Below are positions 1 through 5,480 of a stretch of DNA of 5,905 bases, piece by piece (positions within the stretch are counted from its first letter, which is position 1; every line of letters begins with the position of its first letter). Under the pieces are notes generated by a model that did no database searches, was not told the origin of the DNA, and saw only the letters and a list, made by a program, of their open reading frames with translations. The stretch comes from Deltaproteobacteria bacterium (GTDB lineage: Bacteria > Desulfobacterota > DSM-4660 > Desulfatiglandales > HGW-15): positions 1-5,905 of the forward strand of contig JAIPEI010000242.1 of assembly GCA_021737245.1 (NCBI GenBank), given 5' to 3'. The translations under genes and the position numbers were made by a program.

Positions 1-778
1 AGAAGTACCGGCTCTTCTTCTCCCCCTGCCCCAGCATGCCCCTCGCCAGGAGCAGGGCCTGGTTCCGGTCCTCCAGGTTCAGGGCCTGCTCCAGGCCTCC
101 CGCGTCCAGGTTCATGTTGACCGCCTCCTTGGTGAGGCGGAGCCCCATGGGGTTCTTCCCGTTCATGGTCCTGGCGAGCTCCAGGGCGGTTTCCAGGAGC
201 GCCTCCCGCTCCACCAGCCGGCTTCCCATGCCCAGCGCCATGGCCTCCTCGGCCGGCATGAAGTTCCCGGTGAGCATGAACTCGTAGGCCCTCCCCGCAC
301 CGATGGTCCGCGGCAGGAAGTAGCTGCAGGCCATGTCGGCCCCGCCCAGGCCGACGTTGATGTAGGCTGCGGAGAACCGGGCGTCCGGGGTGATCACCCG
401 CACGTCCGAGGCCAGGGCGAAGCTGAAGCCCAGGCCGGCGGCCGCGCCGTGCACCGCACACACAATGGGCTGGGGCGCCCTTCGCATGGCCAGGGTGAGC
501 CGGGCCAGCCGGGCCTGGAACCGGTAGAAGGCGTCCACGTCCATGTCCGGGGTCTTCTTCATGGTCTCCTTCATGTCCAGACCCGCGCAGAACCCCTTGT
601 CCCCGTTTCCCCTCAGGACGATCACGTGGGTGTCCAGGTCGTAGAGCCGCTCCCGCCAGAAGGCCTCCAGCTCCTCCATCATCACCCAGCTCACCGAGTT
701 GTACCGCCGGGGCCGGTTGAGCGACAGGAGCCCGATCCCCGGCTCGACTTCCTCGTACCGGATGGTCTCCCAGGCCAT
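1..778 (-). CDS. Enoyl-CoA hydratase/isomerase (crotonase) family protein, C-terminus cut by window edge
   Basis: The reading frame is open from an ATG at 778 to the window edge and gives 259 residues. Crotonases usually have about 255-270, so only a few C-terminal residues are missing. Visible family features are an N-terminal LNRP turn (residues 20-23), the first oxyanion-hole segment FCAGLDMKE (63-71), the second one GAAAGLGFS (111-119), and the YFLPRTIG plus FMLTG segments that follow. Such proteins bind an acyl-CoA in the cytoplasm and stabilise a thioester enolate for hydration, isomerisation or hydrolysis. Both catalytic glutamates of classical enoyl-CoA hydratase seem absent: Ser119 sits where GGGCE has Glu, and Tyr139 where QPE has Glu. 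An Asp148 in GGAD might act instead, as an aspartate does nearby in dienoyl-CoA isomerases. A simple hydratase is therefore doubtful. The start is supported by AGGAGGAG at 790-783. The gene lies 64 bases after the dehydrogenase on the same strand, probably in one operon. Family assignment is firm; the reaction is unknown. Confidence 0.93.
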   Translation of the reverse strand, partial: MAWETIRYEEVEPGIGLLSLNRPRRYNSVSWVMMEELEAFWRERLYDLDTHVIVLRGNGDKGFCAGLDMKETMKKTPDMDVDAFYRFQARLARLTLAMRRAPQPIVCAVHGAAAGLGFSFALASDVRVITPDARFSAAYINVGLGGADMACSYFLPRTIGAGRAYEFMLTGNFMPAEEAMALGMGSRLVEREALLETALELARTMNGKNPMGLRLTKEAVNMNLDAGGLEQALNLEDRNQALLLARGMLGQGEKKSRYF

Positions 779-782
779 GCGT

Positions 783-790
783 CTCCTCCT
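783..790 (-). promoter_or_regulatory. Ribosome binding site of the crotonase gene
   Basis: AGGAGGAG on the minus strand ends four bases before the ATG at 778-776. It fixes the start and shows that the gene has its own translation signal after the dehydrogenase stop. Confidence 0.8.
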
Positions 791-842
791 CGTGCCGCCC
801 TCACACCGGATCGCCCCGAATCAGGCGCCGGCGTTCAGGGGC

Positions 843-2177
843 TCACTCCCCGTAGATGGTCTCCTCCACCAGCCGGTAGGCCATCTCGGTCGGCGTGACC
901 CCGGCCTTTTCCGCCTCCTCCAAAAGCCGCCGGGTCTCGTCCCGGCAGATCCGCTCGATCCGGTCCATGAGGGCCTCCATGTCCGCCTTCTCCTGGTGCA
1001 GATACTCCTCCCAGCCCGTCATGACGCCGCCGATGTTGTGCCACCAGTCCAGCACGAACAGGATGCCCGACTCCGCCAGCTTCCGGGAGAGCGCGATCTC
1101 CTCCTCCTGGCTCGACGCCCGGATCTGGTTGTTGGCCGGACCTGCAATGACCTGGAACCCCATGCGCGGGATCCGCTCCTCGGTGAGCACGCCGCCCAGG
1201 GCGGACGGGCTGAAGAGATCCGCCTCCACGAAGTAGATCTCCTCCGGCGCCACCACCTTCACGGCCGCGCCGGGGTGGGCCCGGACAAAGGCCTCCACGG
1301 TCTCGGGCCGGACATCGGTCACCAGCAGGGACGCGCCCTCGCCGAGGTAGTACTCGGCCAAATGGGACCCCACCGACCCCAGCCCCTGGATGGCAATGCG
1401 TTTTCCCTCCAAAGAGTCCGACCCTTCGAGAAACCGCACCGCCTGCTTCATGGCGTGGTAGGTCCCCCAGGCCGTGGGCCTCCCCGTGGGCCCCAGGAAC
1501 CCCTTGGTGCCCCCGGCAAAGCCCAGGGAGAAGTGGGCCCGCACCACGTCGGCCAGCTCGGCCGGGTAGTTCATGTCCGGCCCGGTGGTGTTCCGGGTCC
1601 GGTCGTTGGCATAGGCCAGGAACCCCACCTCATCCAAATCCTCCAAATCCACCGGCCCGGCGTGCACCGTGATCTTGCACCCCCCGCAGGGAACGTGGGC
1701 GGCCACGTTCTTGAAGCTCATGCCCCGGCCCAGGTTCATGCCGTCCACCAGCACATCGAATTCCGGCTCCTCGGGCTCGTGCCGCCGGATGCCCCCCATG
1801 ACCACGGTCTGGCTCCGGTTGTGGATCCCCAGCTTCACGCTGTGGATGGAGTTCACAAACCGAATCTCCTTCTTCCTCCAGTAGAACCCCTCCAAAAGCT
1901 GGTGCCGTCCCTTGCGCATGAGCCCGATCACCCGCTCCAGGTAGCCGGTCAGGGCATGCCTCTCGAAGAGGCCCCGGCTCTCGAGGTCGTTGTGGTACAC
2001 GGCGTTCGGCGTGAGGGCCGAGTAGACGGTGAAGGTCCGGTTGTACTCCCGCCAGGGTTGATCGTCCTCCCACTCCCGGGCCGTGTAAATCACGGCCCGA
2101 TCGGTTCGCCAGTCGTAGTGGATGCGAATGCGGTTCAGGTCCTCGTCCCGCAGGACGTCGAACAGGCTCTCTCTCAT
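843..2177 (-). CDS. Glu/Leu/Phe/Val dehydrogenase family amino-acid dehydrogenase, divergent
   Basis: This 444-residue protein should catalyse NAD(P)-dependent oxidative deamination of an amino acid, or the reverse amination of a 2-oxo acid, in the cytoplasm. It shows the family layout: GGIR (128-131), the first active-site lysine in GMSFKN (Lys156), the second in CGGCK (Lys168), an aspartate in GPDMN (Asp201), the Rossmann loop GLGSVG (265-270), Asp288 at the end of the second strand (favours NAD over NADP), PANNQI (347-352) and DWWHNIGGV (377-385). The 12-residue gap between the two lysines equals that of leucine dehydrogenase. Unusual points are CGGCK in place of GGGK, PDMN in place of DVGT, and Trp-Trp-His before NIGG. 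Residues 1 to about 105 have no counterpart that I can align with the roughly 365-residue leucine dehydrogenases. AAGGAG at 2192-2187, nine bases before the ATG, supports the start. It is first in a minus-strand pair with the crotonase gene. Substrate is unknown. Confidence 0.92.
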   Translation of the reverse strand: MRESLFDVLRDEDLNRIRIHYDWRTDRAVIYTAREWEDDQPWREYNRTFTVYSALTPNAVYHNDLESRGLFERHALTGYLERVIGLMRKGRHQLLEGFYWRKKEIRFVNSIHSVKLGIHNRSQTVVMGGIRRHEPEEPEFDVLVDGMNLGRGMSFKNVAAHVPCGGCKITVHAGPVDLEDLDEVGFLAYANDRTRNTTGPDMNYPAELADVVRAHFSLGFAGGTKGFLGPTGRPTAWGTYHAMKQAVRFLEGSDSLEGKRIAIQGLGSVGSHLAEYYLGEGASLLVTDVRPETVEAFVRAHPGAAVKVVAPEEIYFVEADLFSPSALGGVLTEERIPRMGFQVIAGPANNQIRASSQEEEIALSRKLAESGILFVLDWWHNIGGVMTGWEEYLHQEKADMEALMDRIERICRDETRRLLEEAEKAGVTPTEMAYRLVEETIYGE

Positions 2178-2186
2178 GGCTGCGTT

Positions 2187-2192
2187 CTCCTT
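2187..2192 (-). promoter_or_regulatory. Ribosome binding site of the amino-acid dehydrogenase gene
   Basis: AAGGAG on the minus strand lies nine bases before the ATG at 2177-2175. I saw no convincing minus-strand promoter boxes further upstream in the divergent region. Confidence 0.75.
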
Positions 2193-2332
2193 TCCATCAT
2201 CCTTACATCCTTGATGGCCTTAGCACAGGAGCCCCTCTGAACCAATGGAAAAATCAGCCCCCCTCCCGCGTATGCTCGTCCGGGTCTCCATCGTGGAGGG
2301 CATCGAGGGCGCCGCCCTGCCCGACCGCCTCC

Positions 2333-2362
2333 TTGATTCGGCCCTCCCCTTTGTTGTATACC
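2333..2362 (+). promoter_or_regulatory. Candidate sigma70-type promoter for tautomerase-helicase genes
   Basis: TTGATT (2333-2338) and TATACC (2357-2362) are separated by 18 bases. Each box matches the consensus at four of six positions, in an otherwise GC-rich intergenic region. The predicted transcript would start near 2369, giving a leader of about 68 bases before the tautomerase ATG. Found by eye only. Confidence 0.4.
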
Positions 2363-2383
2363 CACATGAGACCTTGTCCATCC

Positions 2384-2405
2384 GGGCCGGGTGTCGGCCC
2401 CTTTT
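2384..2405 (+). terminator. GC hairpin followed by a T tract in the tautomerase leader (attenuator-like or chance)
   Basis: GGGCCG (2384-2389) pairs perfectly with CGGCCC (2395-2400) around a five-base loop. It is followed by CTTTT and then a pyrimidine-rich run. This has the shape of a short intrinsic terminator on the plus strand. No plus-strand gene ends nearby. It falls between the candidate promoter and the tautomerase ribosome binding site, where it could act as an attenuator. The stem is short and the genome is GC-rich, so chance is a real alternative. Confidence 0.35.
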
Positions 2406-2425
2406 CTCCTTTCACTGCTGAACCA

Positions 2426-2432
2426 GGGAGGT
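2426..2432 (+). promoter_or_regulatory. Strong ribosome binding site of the tautomerase gene
   Basis: GGGAGGT ends four bases before the ATG at 2437. It is a near-complete match to the 16S rRNA tail and fixes the start so that the second residue is proline, as this family requires. Confidence 0.85.
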
Positions 2433-2436
2433 CACC

Positions 2437-2640
2437 ATGCCGTATGTGAACATCAAGGTCACCCGGGAGGGCGTCACAGCCGAGCAGAAGGAACGGCTCA
2501 TCCGGGGCGCTACCGACCTGCTCGTGGATGTGCTGGGAAAGAACCCCAAGACCGTGTTCGTGGTGATCGACGAGGTGGACACGGACAACTGGGGCGTCGC
2601 GGGAAAGAGCGTCACCCAAATCAGAAAGCAGGGCCGTTAG
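2437..2640 (+). CDS. 4-oxalocrotonate tautomerase family protein
   Basis: This 67-residue protein has the length of a 4-oxalocrotonate tautomerase subunit. After removal of Met it begins with Pro-Tyr-Val-Asn-Ile-Lys, so it carries the N-terminal proline used as catalytic base when these enzymes move protons between enol and keto forms. A helix with EQKERLIRGATDLLV follows, then the strand VFVVIDEVD and the end DNWGVAGKS. The order NIK, EQK, LIRGATDL, VIDEVD is closest, from memory, to the small tautomerases exemplified by Helicobacter pylori HP0924. Compared with Pseudomonas 4-oxalocrotonate tautomerase, the places of Arg11 and Arg39 seem to hold Val and Phe, while the aromatic Phe50 becomes Trp. 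A different substrate or mainly structural conservation is therefore likely. Such proteins are usually hexamers in the cytoplasm. The helicase gene starts 55 bases downstream and may share its transcript. Family is firm; physiological substrate is unknown. Confidence 0.93.
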   Translation: MPYVNIKVTREGVTAEQKERLIRGATDLLVDVLGKNPKTVFVVIDEVDTDNWGVAGKSVTQIRKQGR

Positions 2641-2676
2641 CCCCCAGGCCCCAGCGTCCCCCGAGCCGCCGATCGA

Positions 2677-2682
2677 AGGAGG
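2677..2682 (+). promoter_or_regulatory. Ribosome binding site of the helicase gene, long spacing
   Basis: AGGAGG lies 13 bases before the ATG at 2696, longer than the usual five to ten. No other in-frame ATG, GTG or TTG lies between them, and the protein's first helix leads straight into the Walker A region, so 2696 remains the best start. Confidence 0.6.
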
Positions 2683-2695
2683 AACGACGGACCCC

Positions 2696-5143
2696 ATGTC
2701 CCCTCCCAACCCCGACCTCCAGCTTGCCGAGGACTACGTCCGCCACACGGACTGCAACGTCTTCCTCACGGGCAAGGCCGGCACCGGCAAGACCACCTTT
2801 CTCCAGGAGGTCGCCCGGACCTCGCCCAAGCGGCTGGTGGTGACCGCCCCCACGGGCGTGGCCGCCATCAACGCCGGCGGCGTCACCCTCCACTCCTTCT
2901 TCCAGCTTCCCTTCCGGCCCTTTGTCCCCCGAAGCGAGGCCTTCACCGGCCGCCACCGCATGCGCAGGGAGAAGAAGAACCTCATCCGCAGCCTGGACCT
3001 CCTGATCATCGACGAGATCAGCATGGTGCGCGCCGACCTCCTGGACGGCGTGGACTCCGTCCTCCGCCGCTACCGCCGGTCGGATCGCCCCTTCGGCGGC
3101 GTGCAGCTCCTCATGATCGGCGACCTCCACCAGCTCTCGCCCGTGGTCAAGAAGGAGGAGTGGGAGCTCCTGAAAAACCGCTACGACTCCCCCTACTTCT
3201 TCAGCAGCACGGCCCTGGCCCGGGAGGGGATGGTCCCCATCGAGCTCAAGCGGATCTACCGCCAGTCCGACCCGCGCTTCATCGAGCTCCTCAACCGGGT
3301 CCGGGACAACGCCCTGGACCGCCCCACCCTCGAGGAGCTCAACGCCCGCCACGTCCCAGGCTTTTCCCCGGCCGACGACGAGGGCTACATCACCCTCTGC
3401 ACCCACAACCGGAGCGCCGACGCCGTCAACCGCGCCCGCATGAAGGCCCTCCCCGGAAAGCGCCGCCGGTTCCACGCCGACCTGGAAGGGGAGTTCCCGG
3501 AGCAGGCCCTTCCCACCCCCGCGGTCCTGGAGCTCAAAAAGGGGGCCCAGGTGATGTTCATCCGGAACGACATGTCCCCGGACAAGCTCTACTTCAACGG
3601 CAAGATCGGGACCGTCACCCGGCTCTCCGGCGACGCCGTCGAGGTCCGCTGCCCTGGGGACCCCGCCCCCATCCCGGTGGATCGGACCACATGGGAGAAC
3701 ATCGACTACTCCGTGGACCCTAAGACCGGGGAGATCTCCCGCCAGGTCGTGGGCACCTTCACCCAGGTCCCCCTCAAGCCCGCCTGGGCCATCACCATCC
3801 ACAAGAGCCAGGGCCTCACCTTTGACAAGGCGGTCATCGACGCCCAGGCCGCCTTTGCCTACGGCCAGGTCTACGTGGCCCTGAGCCGCTGCCGCACCCT
3901 CGAGGGCCTGGTCCTCAGCACCCCCCTGGCCCCTTCCACCGTCAAGACCGACCCCACGGTCCACCGCTTCGTGCGGGAGACCGTCCACCAACCGCCCTCG
4001 CCTCAGGACCTGGCCGCCGCCAAAAGCCGCTACCAGCAGCGGCTCCTCCTGGAGGCCTTCGGCTTCCAGGAGCTGAACCGGCAGCTCGACCGCCTGACAA
4101 GGCTCCTCCGCGCCAGCGCCCCCCTGATTCAGGGAACCGGGCACGAGGAGCTGGACCGTGTCCGGCAGCAGGCATTCAAGGAGATCGTCCAAGTGGGCGA
4201 GCGGTTCAAGCGCCAGCTCCAGGGGATGTTCGACCAATGCAGGGAGCCCGCCGGGGACCTTGCCATCCGGGAAAGGCTCGGCAAGGCGGCCGGCTACTTC
4301 GAGGAGCGGTTCAAGACGATCCTCTCCCCCTCCATCGAAGGGTTTTCCGTCGAGACCGACAACAAGGAGGTGCGGGAGGACGTGCAGGACGCAGCCCGGC
4401 AGCTGGGCCAGGAGGCCGCCGTGAAGCTCGCGGGCGTGCTCTCCTGCCGGGACGGCTTCTCCCCCGGCCGATACCTCCGGGCCCTCTCCGTGGCGGCCAT
4501 GGAGGCGGAGAAGCCCCGGGCCAAAGCAGCCCCCGCCTACACCGAGGCGGATGTGGGCCACCCCGAGCTGTTCGAGGCCCTGCGGCAGTGGCGCAAGCAC
4601 AAGGCACAGGACGAGGGCGTCCCCCCCTACCGGGTCCTCCACCAGAGGACCCTGGTCCAGATCGCGGTCCACCTCCCCGACACCCTGGCCGACCTGAAAC
4701 GGGTCCGGGGCATCGGCAAGCAGCTGGCCGCGAGGTACGGCGAGGAGCTGACCGCCCTGGTGGCGGACTACCGCCGGGAGCATGGGATCGAGTCGGTCAC
4801 CCTCCCCGAGCCCGCCCACCCCCAGCCGCCAAAGGAAAAACCCAAGGAGGACACCAAGAAGATCACCCTCGAGGCCTTCCAGCAAGGCCTCACCATCCCC
4901 CGGATCGCCGCCGAGCGGGGGCTCGCCAACGCCACCATCGAGGGCCACCTGGCCCACTTCGTGGCCCGGGGCGAGCTGGACATCCACGACGTGGTGTCCG
5001 AGGACAAGCGCCGGGCCATCGAGCGCCAGATCGAAACCACCCGGGGAAGATCCCTCAAGAAGCTGAAAGAGGCCTTGGACGACTGCACCTACGGCGAGAT
5101 CAAGCTCGTGCTGGCCCACCTCGAGCACCTCCAGGAGGCCTGA
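2696..5143 (+). CDS. PIF1-like superfamily 1 DNA helicase with C-terminal HRDC and RecQ-type HTH domains
   Basis: This 815-residue protein should be an ATP-driven 5'-to-3' DNA helicase or translocase acting in repair, recombination or resolution of unusual DNA structures. Visible motifs in order are Walker A GKAGTGKT (26-33), motif Ia TAPTGVAA (50-57), Walker B IIDEISM (104-110), motif III GDLHQLSPV (142-150), an arginine motif LKRIYRQ (184-190), motif V AITIHKSQGLTF (365-376) and motif VI VYVALSRCR (392-400). A charged, mainly helical linker covers about 435-610. Residues 621-692 look like an HRDC domain (LVQIAVHLPDTL, then VRGIGKQLAARYGEEL). Residues 722-768 match the helix-turn-helix seen at the end of RecQ proteins (TLEAFQQGLTIPRIA, then ATIEGHLAHFV), and the tail CTYGEIKLVLAHL continues that pattern. 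All helicase motifs are intact, so an active enzyme is expected. It is downstream of the tautomerase gene; a hairpin follows its stop. Confidence 0.94.
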   Translation: MSPPNPDLQLAEDYVRHTDCNVFLTGKAGTGKTTFLQEVARTSPKRLVVTAPTGVAAINAGGVTLHSFFQLPFRPFVPRSEAFTGRHRMRREKKNLIRSLDLLIIDEISMVRADLLDGVDSVLRRYRRSDRPFGGVQLLMIGDLHQLSPVVKKEEWELLKNRYDSPYFFSSTALAREGMVPIELKRIYRQSDPRFIELLNRVRDNALDRPTLEELNARHVPGFSPADDEGYITLCTHNRSADAVNRARMKALPGKRRRFHADLEGEFPEQALPTPAVLELKKGAQVMFIRNDMSPDKLYFNGKIGTVTRLSGDAVEVRCPGDPAPIPVDRTTWENIDYSVDPKTGEISRQVVGTFTQVPLKPAWAITIHKSQGLTFDKAVIDAQAAFAYGQVYVALSRCRTLEGLVLSTPLAPSTVKTDPTVHRFVRETVHQPPSPQDLAAAKSRYQQRLLLEAFGFQELNRQLDRLTRLLRASAPLIQGTGHEELDRVRQQAFKEIVQVGERFKRQLQGMFDQCREPAGDLAIRERLGKAAGYFEERFKTILSPSIEGFSVETDNKEVREDVQDAARQLGQEAAVKLAGVLSCRDGFSPGRYLRALSVAAMEAEKPRAKAAPAYTEADVGHPELFEALRQWRKHKAQDEGVPPYRVLHQRTLVQIAVHLPDTLADLKRVRGIGKQLAARYGEELTALVADYRREHGIESVTLPEPAHPQPPKEKPKEDTKKITLEAFQQGLTIPRIAAERGLANATIEGHLAHFVARGELDIHDVVSEDKRRAIERQIETTRGRSLKKLKEALDDCTYGEIKLVLAHLEHLQEA

Positions 5144-5148
5144 CCCCC

Positions 5149-5177
5149 CGGATCTTTCCTTTCCCATGCAAGATCCG
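5149..5177 (+). terminator. Hairpin directly after the helicase stop codon
   Basis: CGGATCTT (5149-5156) and AAGATCCG (5170-5177) form a perfect eight-base-pair stem with a 13-base loop, starting six bases after the stop codon. There is no T tract after it on the plus strand, so it is not a standard intrinsic terminator. It may protect the 3' end of the transcript or assist factor-dependent termination. Confidence 0.4.
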
Positions 5178-5203
5178 ATGCCTCACCGGTCCGATCAATT
5201 TGT

Positions 5204-5233
5204 TTGACATCCATACGAAAACAATGTTATGAG
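5204..5233 (+). promoter_or_regulatory. Sigma70-type promoter upstream of the small unknown genes
   Basis: A perfect TTGACA box (5204-5209) is followed after 18 bases by TATGAG (5228-5233, four of six matches to TATAAT). It sits in the only AT-rich patch of the window (about 5195-5241). The predicted start of transcription is near 5240, which would leave a leader of about 240 bases before the ATG at 5481. No other plus-strand gene lies between, so it probably drives the 5481 gene and the one after it. Confidence 0.6.
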
Positions 5234-5315
5234 AGATAAATCGGGATGAAACGACCTTCCTGCTCTTCCTCCCGATGCTCCCTTCGCCTCCGCCTGCACC
5301 GATGCTTCCTGCTCC

Positions 5316-5336
5316 CGATTCGAATCGCGTCGATTC
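5316..5336. repeat. Overlapping CGATTC inverted repeats
   Basis: The order is CGATTC, GAATCG, CGT, CGATTC. The first two units form the perfect 12-base palindrome CGATTCGAATCG (5316-5327), and the second pairs with the third around a three-base spacer (5322-5336). This can act as an operator or fold as alternative hairpins in RNA. No known regulator is recognised from the motif. Confidence 0.5.
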
Positions 5337-5407
5337 CGTCCCGCTTTTCCATGAACCCTCACTGCCGAGGGACCCCTGCTGCCCGAACCGGCAAAGAAGG
5401 GGACCTG

Positions 5408-5418
5408 ACATGACATGT
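5408..5418. repeat. Palindrome ACATGACATGT
   Basis: ACATG and CATGT are perfect inverted five-base arms around a single central A. Short flanking arms, GGAC at 5401-5404 and GTCC at 5420-5423, can extend it with a small bulge. It lies 50 to 60 bases before the ribosome binding site of the 5481 gene and could be an operator or a leader hairpin. Confidence 0.35.
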
Positions 5419-5467
5419 TGTCCATTGTCTTTTCATTCTGCGAGAAGCTCAAAAACCGCTTCTGGAA

Positions 5468-5476
5468 AAGGAGGAG
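5468..5476 (+). promoter_or_regulatory. Ribosome binding site that sets the start of the small unknown gene
   Basis: AAGGAGGAG ends four bases before the ATG at 5481. The same frame stays open back to an ATG at 5415, but that codon lacks a comparable site, so 5481 is preferred. Confidence 0.85.
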
Positions 5477-5480
5477 AACC

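Larger units (their letters stand above)
5234..5480 (+). other. Long leader or intergenic stretch without a supported gene
   Basis: No convincing coding gene lies here. It follows the promoter at 5204-5233 and holds several short repeats: CTTCCTGCTC twice (5256-5265 and 5305-5314), a cluster of CGATTC inverted repeats (5316-5336) and the palindrome ACATGACATGT (5408-5418). A 55-codon frame from ATG 5246 to the stop at 5411-5413 exists but has no ribosome binding site and an Arg/Ser-rich composition typical of chance translation. The stretch may be an untranslated leader, may hide a small RNA, or may just be spacer. Confidence 0.45.

Noticed and set aside
699..2240. A 513-codon open frame on the plus strand opposite the dehydrogenase
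   Set aside because: The translation is Pro, His, Leu, Arg-rich without motifs and it overlaps two well-supported minus-strand genes. It is a composition shadow.
2174..2365. A 63-codon minus-strand frame overlapping the dehydrogenase start by four bases
   Set aside because: The four-base overlap looks like translational coupling, but the protein is Gly/Arg/Pro low-complexity and the dehydrogenase has its own good ribosome binding site.
2245..2421. A 58-codon plus-strand frame ending 15 bases before the tautomerase start, a possible leader peptide
   Set aside because: It has no ribosome binding site, its ATG lies upstream of the candidate promoter, and the sequence shows no recognisable features.
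2621..5167. An 848-codon open frame on the minus strand opposite the helicase gene
   Set aside because: Its translation is low-complexity (Gly, Leu, Val, Asp-rich) with no family motif, while the plus strand has all helicase motifs. Long antisense frames are expected where third positions are nearly all G or C.
4237..5232. A 331-codon plus-strand frame overlapping the end of the helicase
   Set aside because: It is Pro, Gly, Arg-rich and out of frame with the clear HRDC and HTH coding sequence.
5246..5413. A 55-codon plus-strand frame just after the strong promoter
   Set aside because: It would be nearly leaderless, has no Shine-Dalgarno site, and its Arg, Ser and Cys-rich translation looks like chance.
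5415..5480. An upstream in-frame start (ATG at 5415) adding 22 residues to the small unknown protein
   Set aside because: The ideal ribosome binding site at 5468-5476 points to 5481, and the added residues would be encoded through that site.
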